NCBI RefSeq assembly: GCF_005503555.1
Contig: NZ_SCNG01000005.1
Coordinates: forward strand, 372,001-436,000
From: Rudaea sp. 3F27F6
GTDB taxonomy: Bacteria > Pseudomonadota > Gammaproteobacteria > Xanthomonadales > Rhodanobacteraceae
Reading direction: 5' to 3'
Length of the DNA: 64,000 bases
Shown: one piece after another, positions 1 through 8,284 of the stretch
Layout of the letters: every line of letters begins with the position of its first letter
How positions within the stretch are numbered: the stretch's first letter is position 1
Notes under the pieces: model-generated
The model's input: only the letters and a program-made list of their open reading frames with translations
What the model was told of the DNA's origin: nothing
Databases searched by the model: none
Made by a program: the position numbers and the translations under genes

Positions 1-569
1 TAAATCGTCGTCACGCCGAGGCGCCGGTGCAAGCGCGAGATCGAGGCGCGCATTTCGCCGCGCAGCTTGGCGTCGAGATTCGACAGCGGCTCATCCATCA
101 GGAACACCTTCGGCTCGCGCACGATCGCGCGGCCGAGCGCGACGCGCTGGCGCTGGCCACCCGACAGGGCCGCGGGCTTGCGTTCGAGCAATTCGTCGAG
201 CTGCAGCATCTGCGCGGCGTCGAGCACGCGCCGGGCGATCTCGGCCTTGGGCCGGCCGGCGAGCTTGAGCGCGAAACCCATGTTTTCGCGCACGGTCATA
301 TGCGGATAGAGCGCGTAGTTCTGGAACACCATGGCGATGTCGCGCTCTTTCGGCGGCAGCAGGTTGACCGCGCGGCCGTCGATTTCGAGCGTGCCCGAGG
401 AAATTTCCTCGAGCCCGGCGATCATGCGCAGCGTGGTCGACTTGCCGCAGCCCGAGGGGCCGACGAAGACGACGAATTCGCCGTCGCCGACGTCGAGGTT
501 GAAGTCTTTCACCGCGGCATGCCCGTCGGCATAACGCTTGCTGATATTGCGCAGGTTGACGGCGGCCAT
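1..569 (-). CDS. ABC transporter ATP-binding protein, sugar type (MalK/UgpC-like), 3' end cut by window
   Basis: ATP-hydrolysing subunit of an importer, acting on the inner face of the cytoplasmic membrane. The 189 visible residues start at an ATG (567-569, minus strand) and contain the Walker [10 protein letters not shown] (about residues 37-45), the Q-loop [12 protein letters not shown], the signature [14 protein letters not shown] and the Walker [17 protein letters not shown]. The combination YALYPHMTV and LSNLDAKLR is typical of the CUT1 MalK/UgpC/MsmX family, which serves sugar or glycerol-phosphate importers. The C-terminal TOBE/regulatory domain lies outside the window, so the substrate cannot be inferred. 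It is divergent from dcd with 127 bases between the starts. Confidence 0.93.
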   Translation of the reverse strand, partial: MAAVNLRNISKRYADGHAAVKDFNLDVGDGEFVVFVGPSGCGKSTTLRMIAGLEEISSGTLEIDGRAVNLLPPKERDIAMVFQNYALYPHMTVRENMGFALKLAGRPKAEIARRVLDAAQMLQLDELLERKPAALSGGQRQRVALGRAIVREPKVFLMDEPLSNLDAKLRGEMRASISRLHRRLGVTTI

Positions 570-696
570 GACGCTGTTCCGGACACGAGACGGGCGACTG
601 CGAGGGTACGCTACCTTGCGGATTCCGACCAAGCCCTACTGTCCGGGCCCGGCTGCGCGTATCATGACGCTCCTTTGCGTCAGGACCGGAGTGTCG

Positions 697-1266
697 GTGA
701 GCATCAAGAGTGATCGTTGGATCCGCCGCATGGCGGATAAGCACGGCATGATCGAACCGTTCGAAGCGGGGCAGGTGAGGGTCAACGCTTCCGGCGGCAA
801 GCTGATTTCCTACGGTACGTCGAGTTACGGTTACGACGTGCGCTGTGCCGACGAGTTCAAAATCTTTACCAATATTAATTCGACCATCGTCGACCCCAAG
901 CATTTCGATTCGCGCAGCTTCGTCGACGTGAAGGCGCCCGAGTGCATCATCCCGCCGAATTCCTTCGCTTTGGCGCGTACGGTCGAGTATTTCCGCATAC
1001 CGCGCAACGTGCTGACCGTCTGCCTCGGCAAGAGCACCTACGCGCGCTGCGGCATCATCGTCAACGTCACCCCGCTCGAACCCGAGTGGGAAGGCCATGT
1101 GACCCTGGAGTTTTCCAACACGACGCCGCTGCCGGCGCGCATCTACGCCAACGAAGGCGTCGCGCAGATGCTGTTCTTCGAATCGGACGAGGTTTGTGAG
1201 GTAAGCTATGCGGACCGCGGCGGCAAGTATCAGGGTCAGCGCGGGGTCACCCTGCCGCAGGCATGA
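697..1266 (+). CDS. dcd: dCTP deaminase
   Basis: Converts dCTP to dUTP and ammonia, feeding dTMP synthesis in the cytosol. The 189-residue product begins [12 protein letters not shown] and matches the usual length of the Pseudomonas/Xanthomonas type of Dcd. It carries the [10 protein letters not shown] motif, the segment [26 protein letters not shown] with the catalytic glutamate, and the C-terminal [19 protein letters not shown] chose the GTG at 697 because the family starts with MSIKSD and a GGAG (688-691) sits five bases upstream. Longer in-frame ATG starts would only add unconserved residues. Confidence 0.96.
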   Translation: MSIKSDRWIRRMADKHGMIEPFEAGQVRVNASGGKLISYGTSSYGYDVRCADEFKIFTNINSTIVDPKHFDSRSFVDVKAPECIIPPNSFALARTVEYFRIPRNVLTVCLGKSTYARCGIIVNVTPLEPEWEGHVTLEFSNTTPLPARIYANEGVAQMLFFESDEVCEVSYADRGGKYQGQRGVTLPQA

Positions 1267-1340
1267 TTCCGACAGACTGCAGCCATCCGCATCCGTCACC
1301 GTCGAGTCCTGATCCCACGAATTCGAGGCACGCAACAGAC

Positions 1341-1745
1341 ATGCAAAAGCTCAATTTGGCCCAAGGTTTCAAACTCGTCCTGCTCGCACTGCTGCTTGCC
1401 GCGTTGGCGGCCTGCGGACGCGACAACATCAAAGAAGGCACGTCCGACGCGGCCACGTCGCCGAACCAGTACGACCTCGTCGTACGCGCGGACAAGGACG
1501 GCCAGTTCGATCTCGACAATGCCACCGTCGACACGCAAACGCTGCGCGACCATATCCGCTACCGCAACGAGAACGGCCAGCCCGTCCACTCGATCCTGCT
1601 CAAGCCCGGCGAGAAGCAGAAGGTCACCAATGCGCAGGTCGCCGGCCTTGCCGGCATCTCGCGCGACCTGAAGATCGAAAGCTACGTGCTCGACAACGAC
1701 GGCAAGCTCAAAGTCATCCAGATTGCCGACGACGGCAAGAAATAA
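1341..1745 (+). CDS. small lipoprotein, possibly with an ExbD-like periplasmic fold
   Basis: A 134-residue exported protein of unknown function. It has a signal peptide with lipobox LAAC (about residues 19-22), so it should be lipidated. The mature part has the layout VRADKDGQFDLDNATVDTQ, then a helix-like stretch, then SYVLDNDGKLKVIQ. That pattern recalls periplasmic domains of ExbD/TolR (a strand with DKDG, a strand-helix, a terminal strand), but this is a guess from pattern. An earlier in-frame ATG at 1263 would add a Pro/Ser-rich leader before the signal peptide and is unlikely. The next gene starts 25 bases downstream and looks like a divergent copy. Confidence 0.75.
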   Translation: MQKLNLAQGFKLVLLALLLAALAACGRDNIKEGTSDAATSPNQYDLVVRADKDGQFDLDNATVDTQTLRDHIRYRNENGQPVHSILLKPGEKQKVTNAQVAGLAGISRDLKIESYVLDNDGKLKVIQIADDGKK

Positions 1746-1770
1746 CGCTCACTATTCGGGAGAGATCCAC

Positions 1771-2235
1771 ATGCACATGCGTCGCACCATCACCGTCCTC
1801 GCCGCCGCGCTCAGCTTGGCTTTCGCCGGCGCGAGCATCGCGCGCGACATCGAAGACGGCAGGCTGATCATCAAGATCACCAAGGACGGCAAGTACCAGG
1901 TCGGTGACGCGGTCACCGTGGACAAGGTCGGCATGTACGGCGCGGTCGGCGGCTTCTATCAGGAAGGTCTGGACAAGAACAAGCCGCTCAGAGGCATTCT
2001 CGTGAAGAAAGCCGAGAAGGCCAACGACGAGCAGAAGCACATGATCTACGTCACCGGCAAGCGGATGTCGCTGCCGGTCTATCTCGATGTCGACGGCAAG
2101 GAGCAGGTCTACACCGAGCCGGAACCCGCGCCGGCGGCTCCGGCCGCCCCCGCGGCGGCACCGGCTGCCGAAGCGGCTCCTGTTCCGGCCGCTGCGCCGG
2201 CACCGGCACCGCAGGCCGATCCGAACAAGCACTAA
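1771..2235 (+). CDS. exported protein related to the preceding lipoprotein, Ala/Pro-rich tail
   Basis: A 154-residue protein with an ordinary signal peptide (cleavage expected near AFAGASIA-R, residues 18-26). The mature domain reads RLIIKITKDGKYQVGDAVTV, then a Gly/Tyr-rich helix segment, a charged loop and PVYLDVDGKEQVYTE, the same order of elements as the upstream lipoprotein. Residues after about 112 are an Ala/Pro low-complexity tail that could span peptidoglycan or simply be a linker. GGGAGAG lies just ahead of the start. It is probably co-transcribed with the lipoprotein and ends at the terminator at 2258-2289. Function unknown. Confidence 0.75.
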   Translation: MHMRRTITVLAAALSLAFAGASIARDIEDGRLIIKITKDGKYQVGDAVTVDKVGMYGAVGGFYQEGLDKNKPLRGILVKKAEKANDEQKHMIYVTGKRMSLPVYLDVDGKEQVYTEPEPAPAAPAAPAAAPAAEAAPVPAAAPAPAPQADPNKH

Positions 2236-2257
2236 AGCTTTCCACGCTTTTGAATTG

Positions 2258-2289
2258 CAAACAGCGCCTCTTCGGCGCTGTTTGTTTTT
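2258..2289 (+). terminator. Rho-independent terminator
   Basis: Perfect 11-bp stem CAAACAGCGCC (2258-2268) with GGCGCTGTTTG (2274-2284), five-base loop, followed by TTTTT (2285-2289). It ends the transcript of the two small exported proteins. The opposite strand lacks a T-run, so it should act mainly in the plus direction. Confidence 0.93.
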
Positions 2290-2298
2290 CGGCAAGCC

Positions 2299-2712
2299 TT
2301 ACGGAGTTGGGTGCGGGTCGGGGACGTTGATGACCTCCGGATCGCAGATTAAGTACTCGTTGGTCCTCTTGTTTTGCAGGACGAGGCCGAACGTGAACAG
2401 GGTATTTTCGCTGTTCGTGTTGGTGGCCCATGCGGAACGGCCGTTCGTCTCAGGATCGATCATGACCTGATACCCCGTGTCGCCGGAGACGCCATTGGTG
2501 ATGATGATGTCTTCGTGTGTTTCGTCCGACAGGGTGAAGGTCATCTGGAACGCTCCCTTCTTACCGATGATGTGAATCGGGTGCTGGGAGAAAGCATAGA
2601 AGTATTTCCCATCTCCGGTATTGCCGCCGAATCCCACGCGGGCGACGGTCAGTACATATTCCATCCCTGGGCTCGGCTTAGTGGGCTTATTGATCGTTTT
2701 GCTTTCTTTCAT
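2299..2712 (-). CDS. unknown 137-residue protein overlapping the STAND regulator gene
   Basis: I do not recognise this protein with confidence. It has no signal peptide and looks like an all-beta domain: alternating strands around YVLTVARVGF, FQMTFTLSDE and FTFGLVLQNKRT. The motifs IDPETN and YLICDPEVIN near the end faintly recall small DP-EP-type proteins, which is only a weak suggestion. The ATG (2710-2712) lies inside the last codons of the upstream regulator gene, a 26-base overlap, with GGAG seven to eight bases before it, so translation is likely coupled. Base composition is lower in GC than its neighbours (32 of 60 bases in 2521-2580), which suggests acquisition by transfer. Confidence 0.7.
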   Translation of the reverse strand: MKESKTINKPTKPSPGMEYVLTVARVGFGGNTGDGKYFYAFSQHPIHIIGKKGAFQMTFTLSDETHEDIIITNGVSGDTGYQVMIDPETNGRSAWATNTNSENTLFTFGLVLQNKRTNEYLICDPEVINVPDPHPTP

Positions 2713-5700
2713 TGCTGGTCTCCGAGTGGAAAAAGCGAAGCAGTTTCAGATAGGCGGGATGACGGTAGCCCAGGCTGTCGAGCCTATCGACGATAGCCAA
2801 GGCTTCACTTTTACGCCCGGCCAAAAAATAGGCGGCCGCTTGCAGATTCAGAACGCCGATTTCGGTCTGAGTATTTGTCGGGCTTGGCAGCGACAGTATT
2901 TTTAAAACCTCGTCTGCGTCGGCCGCAGCATTACCGGTATTTTTCTCGTAGGAATCCAGGGCGCGCGCGATCAGCAGATCGGCGAGCGTCTTCCTCGCCG
3001 AGGCATCCGCCGGCGACTTGTCGACAAGCGCGCGTATCGCACTGATCTCTTCCGCCAGCACGGACCCCGCCACTGGGCCGATATCAGTGCGCTGACGAAT
3101 CCATATGGCGAACGAATGCAAGAGCAGAAATTTGCTCGAAGAAGGGGTGCGCCGAATCATCTCGTCGCAGGCGTCGGCGTTCTTCGTGATCAGTTCTTTC
3201 GCAGGACCGACGTGTCCACGCAAGTATTCGATCCAACCGAGATAAAGGCCGGCGGTGATGCCATCGTGACGCCAGGAAAGATTCTTGAGATCGACCTGTT
3301 GTAGCGACTGCAGCTCTTCGTAGGCAGCCCGGTATTGATCGGCTGACGAATCCACTTCACCCAAACTCAGCGCACTGAGCGCGACATGCATTCGCGCGAT
3401 TGCTTCGCGATATCTCAAAGGCTGGTCGTCTGGATTTTTCTTCCGCGCTTCGACCAGCGCATCGACGGCCGAAGCGTGCTGCCGCTCAGCGTCGGCTAGC
3501 ATTCCCTGAGCTTCGTCCACGCTGCCGAGCCAGGTCAACGTATTGGCGGTCTGGACCAGAATGTCGGTATTGTCGGGGTCAAGCTTATGTGCGCGCCGCT
3601 TGAGTTCCAGTGATGCGTGAAAACCCTTCTGAGCATCATCGTAATGGCTGCGGCGATAGTCCAGCGTTGCCAGGTTGGTATGCGCGTAGGAAAGCTCGAT
3701 CACGGACTTCGGATCGTCCGGCTTGAGGTCGACTTGTTTCTGTGCGGCCTGGAGATAGCGGTTCCAGTTTGCTGTGGCCTCTTCGTAGTCGGACTTGCTG
3801 TAAGCAAGCTGCCCGAGCCAGAACACCGCATTACCGTAATCGAACCAGGCGTCCGTATTGTTCGGGTACTCCGTCGTGAGCGATTGCGACAACGCGGCGG
3901 CGCGCTCGAACGATTCGGCGGCGCCCTTGATGTCGCCGCGCGCGAGGCGGATTTCGCCGATCTGGCGCAGCGCGCGCTCGCGCATCAGATTCACCGGCAG
4001 GTTCGAGGATTCGGGCGGCACCGACGCGAGATACTTCATCGCTTCGTTGCCGACGCTGTCGAGCACGTCGAGCTTACCGAGCGGGCGCAGGCTGTCGGTG
4101 AGTTTGCCGAGCATGAAGCCGACCAGGGACTCGGCCTGGCTGCGCTGCTCGACGGCAGCGCGGCGCTGGATCATCGCGACGATGCCGGCGACGCCCGCGA
4201 CGACGCCGAGAACGACGATGGCGCCGAGCGCCGCCGCACGCGCGCCATGCTGCCTGCGCGCGCGTCGGCGCGACGCGTCGATAAAGCGGCGCTGTTCGGG
4301 CGACAACGACAGCGCGGAGCCGGATGCAAGACGCGAGGCGTCGTCGAGCTGGCTGCCGGCCGGCAGAAGGAAATCCTGGCGTTCGCCTTCGCTGCTCCAG
4401 CGGCGCTGCGCTTGCGCCACGCGGGCGCGCACGAGCAGCAGGCGCTGGTTCTCGGTGATCCACTGCTGGATGCGCGGCCATTGGTTGAATAGCGATTCGT
4501 GCGCCACGGCGAACGCGGGCGCATCGCCGAGCAGCACGCTGGTGAAGAGACGCTGGTCGACGAGGCCGCGAACGAGCGCCTGCGTATCGGCGTCGTCGAT
4601 CTGCGACCACAGCACCGGCTGGCCGACCGGGGAGCGGTCGTCCTCCTCGATCGAAACCATTCTGCGCAGAAGTTCGGGCAGATGGCGCTGCGAGGCGTCG
4701 GTGAGCTGGGCGAAAGCCTGTTCGGCATGACGCGCGAGCGAGCCGGCGAGGCCGCCGACCTCGTGGTACGCGGCGAGAGTCAGCATCCCGGTTGCCGTGC
4801 GCTTCTCGTAGAGCACCGACAAAGTGTGCTGGAGCAAGGGCAGGGACTGCGGATGCTGCGCAGCGGCGTCGCGCAGAATGTCGTCGAGGCGCAGGCCGGT
4901 TTCGCGGTCCTGCTCGAAACTCAGGCCGGCCGCCTGCGCCGGAACGCGGATGATCTGCGCAACTTCGCCCGACGAAAGAGGCGCCAAGTCGAACTGGCCG
5001 TCTTCGGCTTTCAAGTTCACGAGCGCCGGCACGCGCACCAGATTCGGATAGAAGTCGTTGCGGCACGCGGCCAGTGCGGCGACGTGGCCGGTTGCCAGCA
5101 AGTTGGCCAGGCAGCCGAACAAGGTGCCGAGCGCAGCGACGGCGTCGTCCTTCTGCGCGAAGGTCCGCTCCATCTGATCGAGCACGAGCAGCAGGACCGG
5201 CCGGCGCTGTTCGGCGGCCTGGAAATCCGCGCGGCGCAGCAGGCGATCGTCGAGGCTGGCGAACAGGGTGGGCGGATCTTGCAACAGCGAAGTGGCGATC
5301 CACTCTCTTTCCGTTTCGTGGAACAACGGTTCGCCGCCGATGCGCCACTGCAGCATCGCTTCGGCCAGCGCGGCGAAAGGGTCGGCCGCGACATGGGTCG
5401 GTTCGATGCGCGCCACGGCGAGCGCCTGGGTGCCGTCGAAGCCGTGCGCCTGAGTCAAAAGCGGAACGACGCCGGCTTGCAGCAGCGAGGTCTTGCCAGA
5501 ACCGCTCGGGCCCAAGATCAGCACGAAGCCGCGGTTCTCGGCGAGGCGCGATTGCAGGCGCGACAGCACGGCCGCCTGCGCCTGGCTGCGGCCATAGAAA
5601 ACCGCACGACGGTCGGCGTCGAACGCGGCGAGGCCGGGATAAGGATTGCCTTCGGTCCACGTCGCGATGTGCGTCGGCGCCGCGGCATAGTCGTCCATGA

Positions 5701-6025
5701 ACGTCACCGGCGCGGTGACGCGATAGCCGCGTTTGCGGATGGTGGCGATGTAGCGCGGCTGGGTCGCGCTGTCGCCGAGGATGCGGCGTAACTGGGCGAT
5801 GCTCTTGTGCACCGGGTTGTCGCCGTAGAACGAGCCGCGCCAGAGCGCGATCAGCAATTCTTCGGCGCTGACCACCTCGCCGGCGCGCTCGCAGAGGAAC
5901 ACGAGCACGTCCATCAGTTTGGGTTCGATGGATTGACTCGCGCCGGCGCCGTCGATGCGGCACTCCTGCGGAGCGATCAGCCATTCGCCCAAACGGAAAC
6001 GGGAAGGCTTCGCCGCAGCGTTCAT
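2687..6025 (-). CDS. winged-helix / STAND-type NTPase / TPR regulator with one membrane segment
   Basis: A 1112-residue multidomain protein, likely a membrane-anchored transcriptional regulator. Domains in order: OmpR/CadC-type winged helix (residues 8-105, ending YIATIRKRGYRVTAP); a STAND-class NTPase starting NPYPGLAAFDADRR, with Walker A GPSGSGKTS (172-180) and Walker B LLLVLDQME (278-286); a single hydrophobic segment at about 597-619; then TPR-like repeats to the C-terminus (about 660-1100). STAND proteins usually couple ligand sensing through repeats to NTP-driven switching; the ligand here is unknown. The start MNAAAKPSRF was preferred because upstream in-frame codons lack conservation. 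It is divergent from a short AraC-type gene, with repeated ATTGGC motifs between. Confidence 0.88.
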   Translation of the reverse strand: MNAAAKPSRFRLGEWLIAPQECRIDGAGASQSIEPKLMDVLVFLCERAGEVVSAEELLIALWRGSFYGDNPVHKSIAQLRRILGDSATQPRYIATIRKRGYRVTAPVTFMDDYAAAPTHIATWTEGNPYPGLAAFDADRRAVFYGRSQAQAAVLSRLQSRLAENRGFVLILGPSGSGKTSLLQAGVVPLLTQAHGFDGTQALAVARIEPTHVAADPFAALAEAMLQWRIGGEPLFHETEREWIATSLLQDPPTLFASLDDRLLRRADFQAAEQRRPVLLLVLDQMERTFAQKDDAVAALGTLFGCLANLLATGHVAALAACRNDFYPNLVRVPALVNLKAEDGQFDLAPLSSGEVAQIIRVPAQAAGLSFEQDRETGLRLDDILRDAAAQHPQSLPLLQHTLSVLYEKRTATGMLTLAAYHEVGGLAGSLARHAEQAFAQLTDASQRHLPELLRRMVSIEEDDRSPVGQPVLWSQIDDADTQALVRGLVDQRLFTSVLLGDAPAFAVAHESLFNQWPRIQQWITENQRLLLVRARVAQAQRRWSSEGERQDFLLPAGSQLDDASRLASGSALSLSPEQRRFIDASRRRARRQHGARAAALGAIVVLGVVAGVAGIVAMIQRRAAVEQRSQAESLVGFMLGKLTDSLRPLGKLDVLDSVGNEAMKYLASVPPESSNLPVNLMRERALRQIGEIRLARGDIKGAAESFERAAALSQSLTTEYPNNTDAWFDYGNAVFWLGQLAYSKSDYEEATANWNRYLQAAQKQVDLKPDDPKSVIELSYAHTNLATLDYRRSHYDDAQKGFHASLELKRRAHKLDPDNTDILVQTANTLTWLGSVDEAQGMLADAERQHASAVDALVEARKKNPDDQPLRYREAIARMHVALSALSLGEVDSSADQYRAAYEELQSLQQVDLKNLSWRHDGITAGLYLGWIEYLRGHVGPAKELITKNADACDEMIRRTPSSSKFLLLHSFAIWIRQRTDIGPVAGSVLAEEISAIRALVDKSPADASARKTLADLLIARALDSYEKNTGNAAADADEVLKILSLPSPTNTQTEIGVLNLQAAAYFLAGRKSEALAIVDRLDSLGYRHPAYLKLLRFFHSETSNERKQNDQ

Positions 6026-6092
6026 CGCAAGTCCCCGTGATTCCCCTGTTCCAGACTTCGAATGCTGTGGGGTTTTGCGATAAAACTCAATA

Positions 6093-6214
6093 GATTGCCA
6101 ATCGTAAGGTTTCCGGAAGGTCGAATTGGCAATAAACAGGAATAACGCACTGACCGCGCGACGACTGGCCGATGGCCTGCCGGCGGCGCGCCAAGGGGAT
6201 TGGCGAGCCAATCC
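6093..6214. promoter_or_regulatory. candidate operators between divergent regulator genes
   Basis: The 216-base divergent intergenic region is AT-richer than its surroundings and repeats an ATTGGC word. It occurs as the palindrome GATTGCCAATC (6093-6103), as ATTGGCAAT (6125-6133) and as a perfect 7-bp inverted repeat GGATTGG-CGAG-CCAATCC (6197-6214). Such spacing suits binding of one of the two flanking DNA-binding proteins, with autoregulation as the simplest model. The binding itself is inference. Confidence 0.45.
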
Positions 6215-6241
6215 GTAATCAGCAATGTCAGTGAGATTGCC

Positions 6242-6712
6242 ATGACTACGATCGATCACATTTCCACGGATTCGTTTTCGTTAAATCAATCACAAAAAAA
6301 TTCGGTTTTCGAATTAGCCGGCGCGCCTAATGTCGAGGCAAGTCTGCTGCTGGAAACCGTCTTCGATGCGGCATGCCGTTGGGTCGAACGCAATTACCAG
6401 GACCCGACGCTCGACCCCGCCCAGATCGCGCGCAACCTGCGCTGCTCGCGCGCCACGCTGTACCGGGCCTTCCAGGCGCGCGGGCTGACGGTGTCCGGCT
6501 TTATCCGCCAAGTGCGTCTCGAACAGGTCTGCGCGCGGTTTTCCGTTGCGGCGCCGCGCGTTCCGATCAGTTCGATCGCGCTCGAGTGCGGGTTCGAATG
6601 CTTGCGTCATTTCAATCGCAGCTTCAAGGCGGCGTTCGGCAGCACGGCCGGCCAACTGCGCACGATGCTGTTCGTGCGTGAAGCGGGCTTGAGCGGCGCG
6701 AGTTTCGGCTAG
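6242..6712 (+). CDS. short AraC-family DNA-binding protein
   Basis: A 156-residue protein made of a 35-residue nonconserved N-terminus followed by a complete AraC-type double helix-turn-helix domain: WVERNYQDPTLDPAQIARNL (about residues 47-66), CSRATLYRAFQARGL (68-82), FIRQVRLEQ and the second HTH ISSIALECGFECLRHFNRSFKAAFG (110-133). There is no cupin or other sensor domain, unlike most AraC regulators, so it either acts without ligand or responds through a partner. An upstream in-frame ATG at 6200 would add 14 residues running through the inverted repeat at 6197-6214; I prefer 6242. It is divergent from the STAND regulator. Confidence 0.85.
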   Translation: MTTIDHISTDSFSLNQSQKNSVFELAGAPNVEASLLLETVFDAACRWVERNYQDPTLDPAQIARNLRCSRATLYRAFQARGLTVSGFIRQVRLEQVCARFSVAAPRVPISSIALECGFECLRHFNRSFKAAFGSTAGQLRTMLFVREAGLSGASFG

Positions 6713-7295
6713 AGCAAGGCGGCCGTAGAAACCGAAGCGACTGCGACGCGGCGTCGCTTCGGCCGGTCGAGGATCGAGCAAGGTCGGCACGCCGTCGGGC
6801 TCCGCGCCTGAAACGCTGTGGACCCTGCTTTCGACGGGATTTCCTATCGGCCTGGCATTGCGGACGCAAGTCACATTCGAAGCCGCGTTCGGAGCGGCGC
6901 AGACATGCGAATTGACTTCGGTTCTCTTCTCGCTCGCCATGCTGCTTTCCCGATGATCGATGGGCGAATCGCCGGGCTCGTGACGGCAGGCGACGGATTG
7001 CCGAAGGCATGGGCCGATCTCCGTAATCCGGTTGCCTTCCTGCGCGCCAGGATTATGCGAACGCGGCGCCACGCCGGACATGGCGAGAAGTCTCAATTGA
7101 GGACGCAGCGTTTCCCGTCATCGAAGGTGTTTTCGAATCCGCGCCAGAAATTTTTCTTTGCAGAGTTTCGGTGACGCCGTCGTGGTTTTGAGATTCGGTG
7201 TCCGCAATTGAGACGTTCGGCCATCGTCAATGGATTGGGCAAAAGCGAAAGTGCTCGGGTCGGAGTGAATCGCTCCGTTCCTTCATGGAGATCTC
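6713..7295. other. 583-base stretch without a recognisable gene
   Basis: No reading frame here has a recognisable product. A 118-codon plus-strand frame (6818-7174) and a minus-strand frame running into the AraC gene have no conserved features and poor starts. Near its right end are the palindrome CTCAATTGAG (7092-7101) and a related CGCAATTGAG (7204-7213), which may belong to the promoter region of the 7296 gene. I see no clear terminator. Confidence 0.5.
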
Positions 7296-8183
7296 ATGAG
7301 CACCACGAGCCGCCCGATCGTCATTTACGGTAACGGTCTTTTTCAGGACGGTTATCCGAGCCCGCCGGTGCCTTACGAGACGCAGATTCAGCAGCTGAAT
7401 AAAGGTGTCACCAGCGTACTGCTCTGGTCCATACATATTCACGAAGGCGGCGATTTTTATCTCAACGATTCGCCCTTCGTCATCGACGGCAATGTCGTCT
7501 ACAGCACCAATCCGAGTAAGGGCATCAATCCAGATTTCCCGAAATTGGTGTCTGCGCTATTGCACGGCGGCAGCGTTCGCGAATTGCTGATTTCGGTCGG
7601 TGCCTGGGGCACGACCAGCGATTTCTACAATTGGTACGCGGCGCGCAACGCGGTGAAGAAAAACCTGGCGATGCTGAAGTCCACGTTCGGCATTACCGGC
7701 GTCGATTTCGACTACGAAGGCGATTACTCGCAGGACGATGGCAACAAGATCGTCGATCTGACCTTGGACGTGGCCGCACGCGGTCTGTTCGCCACGTACT
7801 GCCCCTACACGGCGGCGGACTGGTGGGTCGATTGCCTGCAGAAAGTCTACAAAAAGAACAACCGGATGCAGCCGGTGCGCTGGTTCAATCTGCAATGTTA
7901 TGCGGGCGGCTCGGGCAACCAGCCGCAGGACTGGGCACAAGCCGTCGCCATGGCCGGCGAGACGGGCGTGACCGATCCGAAGGCGTTCATCGTGCCGGGC
8001 TTTGCGGTGTTTCCGGACGGTCTGACGCCCGCGCAGATCCAAAGCACGTTTTCAGGTTTGAAGAACAGCGGTATCGCCGGCGGCTTCCTGTGGAACAGCG
8101 GGGCCATCTGGCAGGGGGAATCCACCAATCCAAGCTACACGCCGGGCGCCTACGCCACGGCGATCGACAAAGGCCTCGGCTGA
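7296..8183 (+). CDS. glycoside hydrolase family 18-like protein
   Basis: A 295-residue protein with the look of a GH18 (chitinase-type) TIM barrel: an early strand IVIYGNGLFQDGY, ELLISVGAWGTTSDF (like the SxGG strand), then FGITGVDFDYEGD (residues 131-143). The GH18 signature is DGxDxDxE; here it reads TGVDFDYE, keeping D137, D139 and the catalytic E141 but with Thr at the first Asp. Later elements include FNLQCYAGG and GGFLWNSGAIWQ, as expected for the closing strands. There is no signal peptide, so export would need another route. GGAG precedes the ATG by a normal distance. It starts a three-gene run with the PLC-like and heme proteins. Activity on chitin is not established. Confidence 0.72.
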   Translation: MSTTSRPIVIYGNGLFQDGYPSPPVPYETQIQQLNKGVTSVLLWSIHIHEGGDFYLNDSPFVIDGNVVYSTNPSKGINPDFPKLVSALLHGGSVRELLISVGAWGTTSDFYNWYAARNAVKKNLAMLKSTFGITGVDFDYEGDYSQDDGNKIVDLTLDVAARGLFATYCPYTAADWWVDCLQKVYKKNNRMQPVRWFNLQCYAGGSGNQPQDWAQAVAMAGETGVTDPKAFIVPGFAVFPDGLTPAQIQSTFSGLKNSGIAGGFLWNSGAIWQGESTNPSYTPGAYATAIDKGLG

Positions 8184-8284
8184 GAAATCGTCGGCAAGAA
8201 CCGGATACAGAAAAGTATTCATTGAGGCCCAAATCGATCTGGGTCATGCGCGCTGAACCCTTTCCTTAGTCGGAACGCACAACC

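Noticed and set aside
3617..5791. Plus-strand frames inside the STAND regulator gene
   Set aside because: The minus-strand protein has a continuous Walker A, Walker B, membrane segment and TPR series. The plus-strand frames have none.
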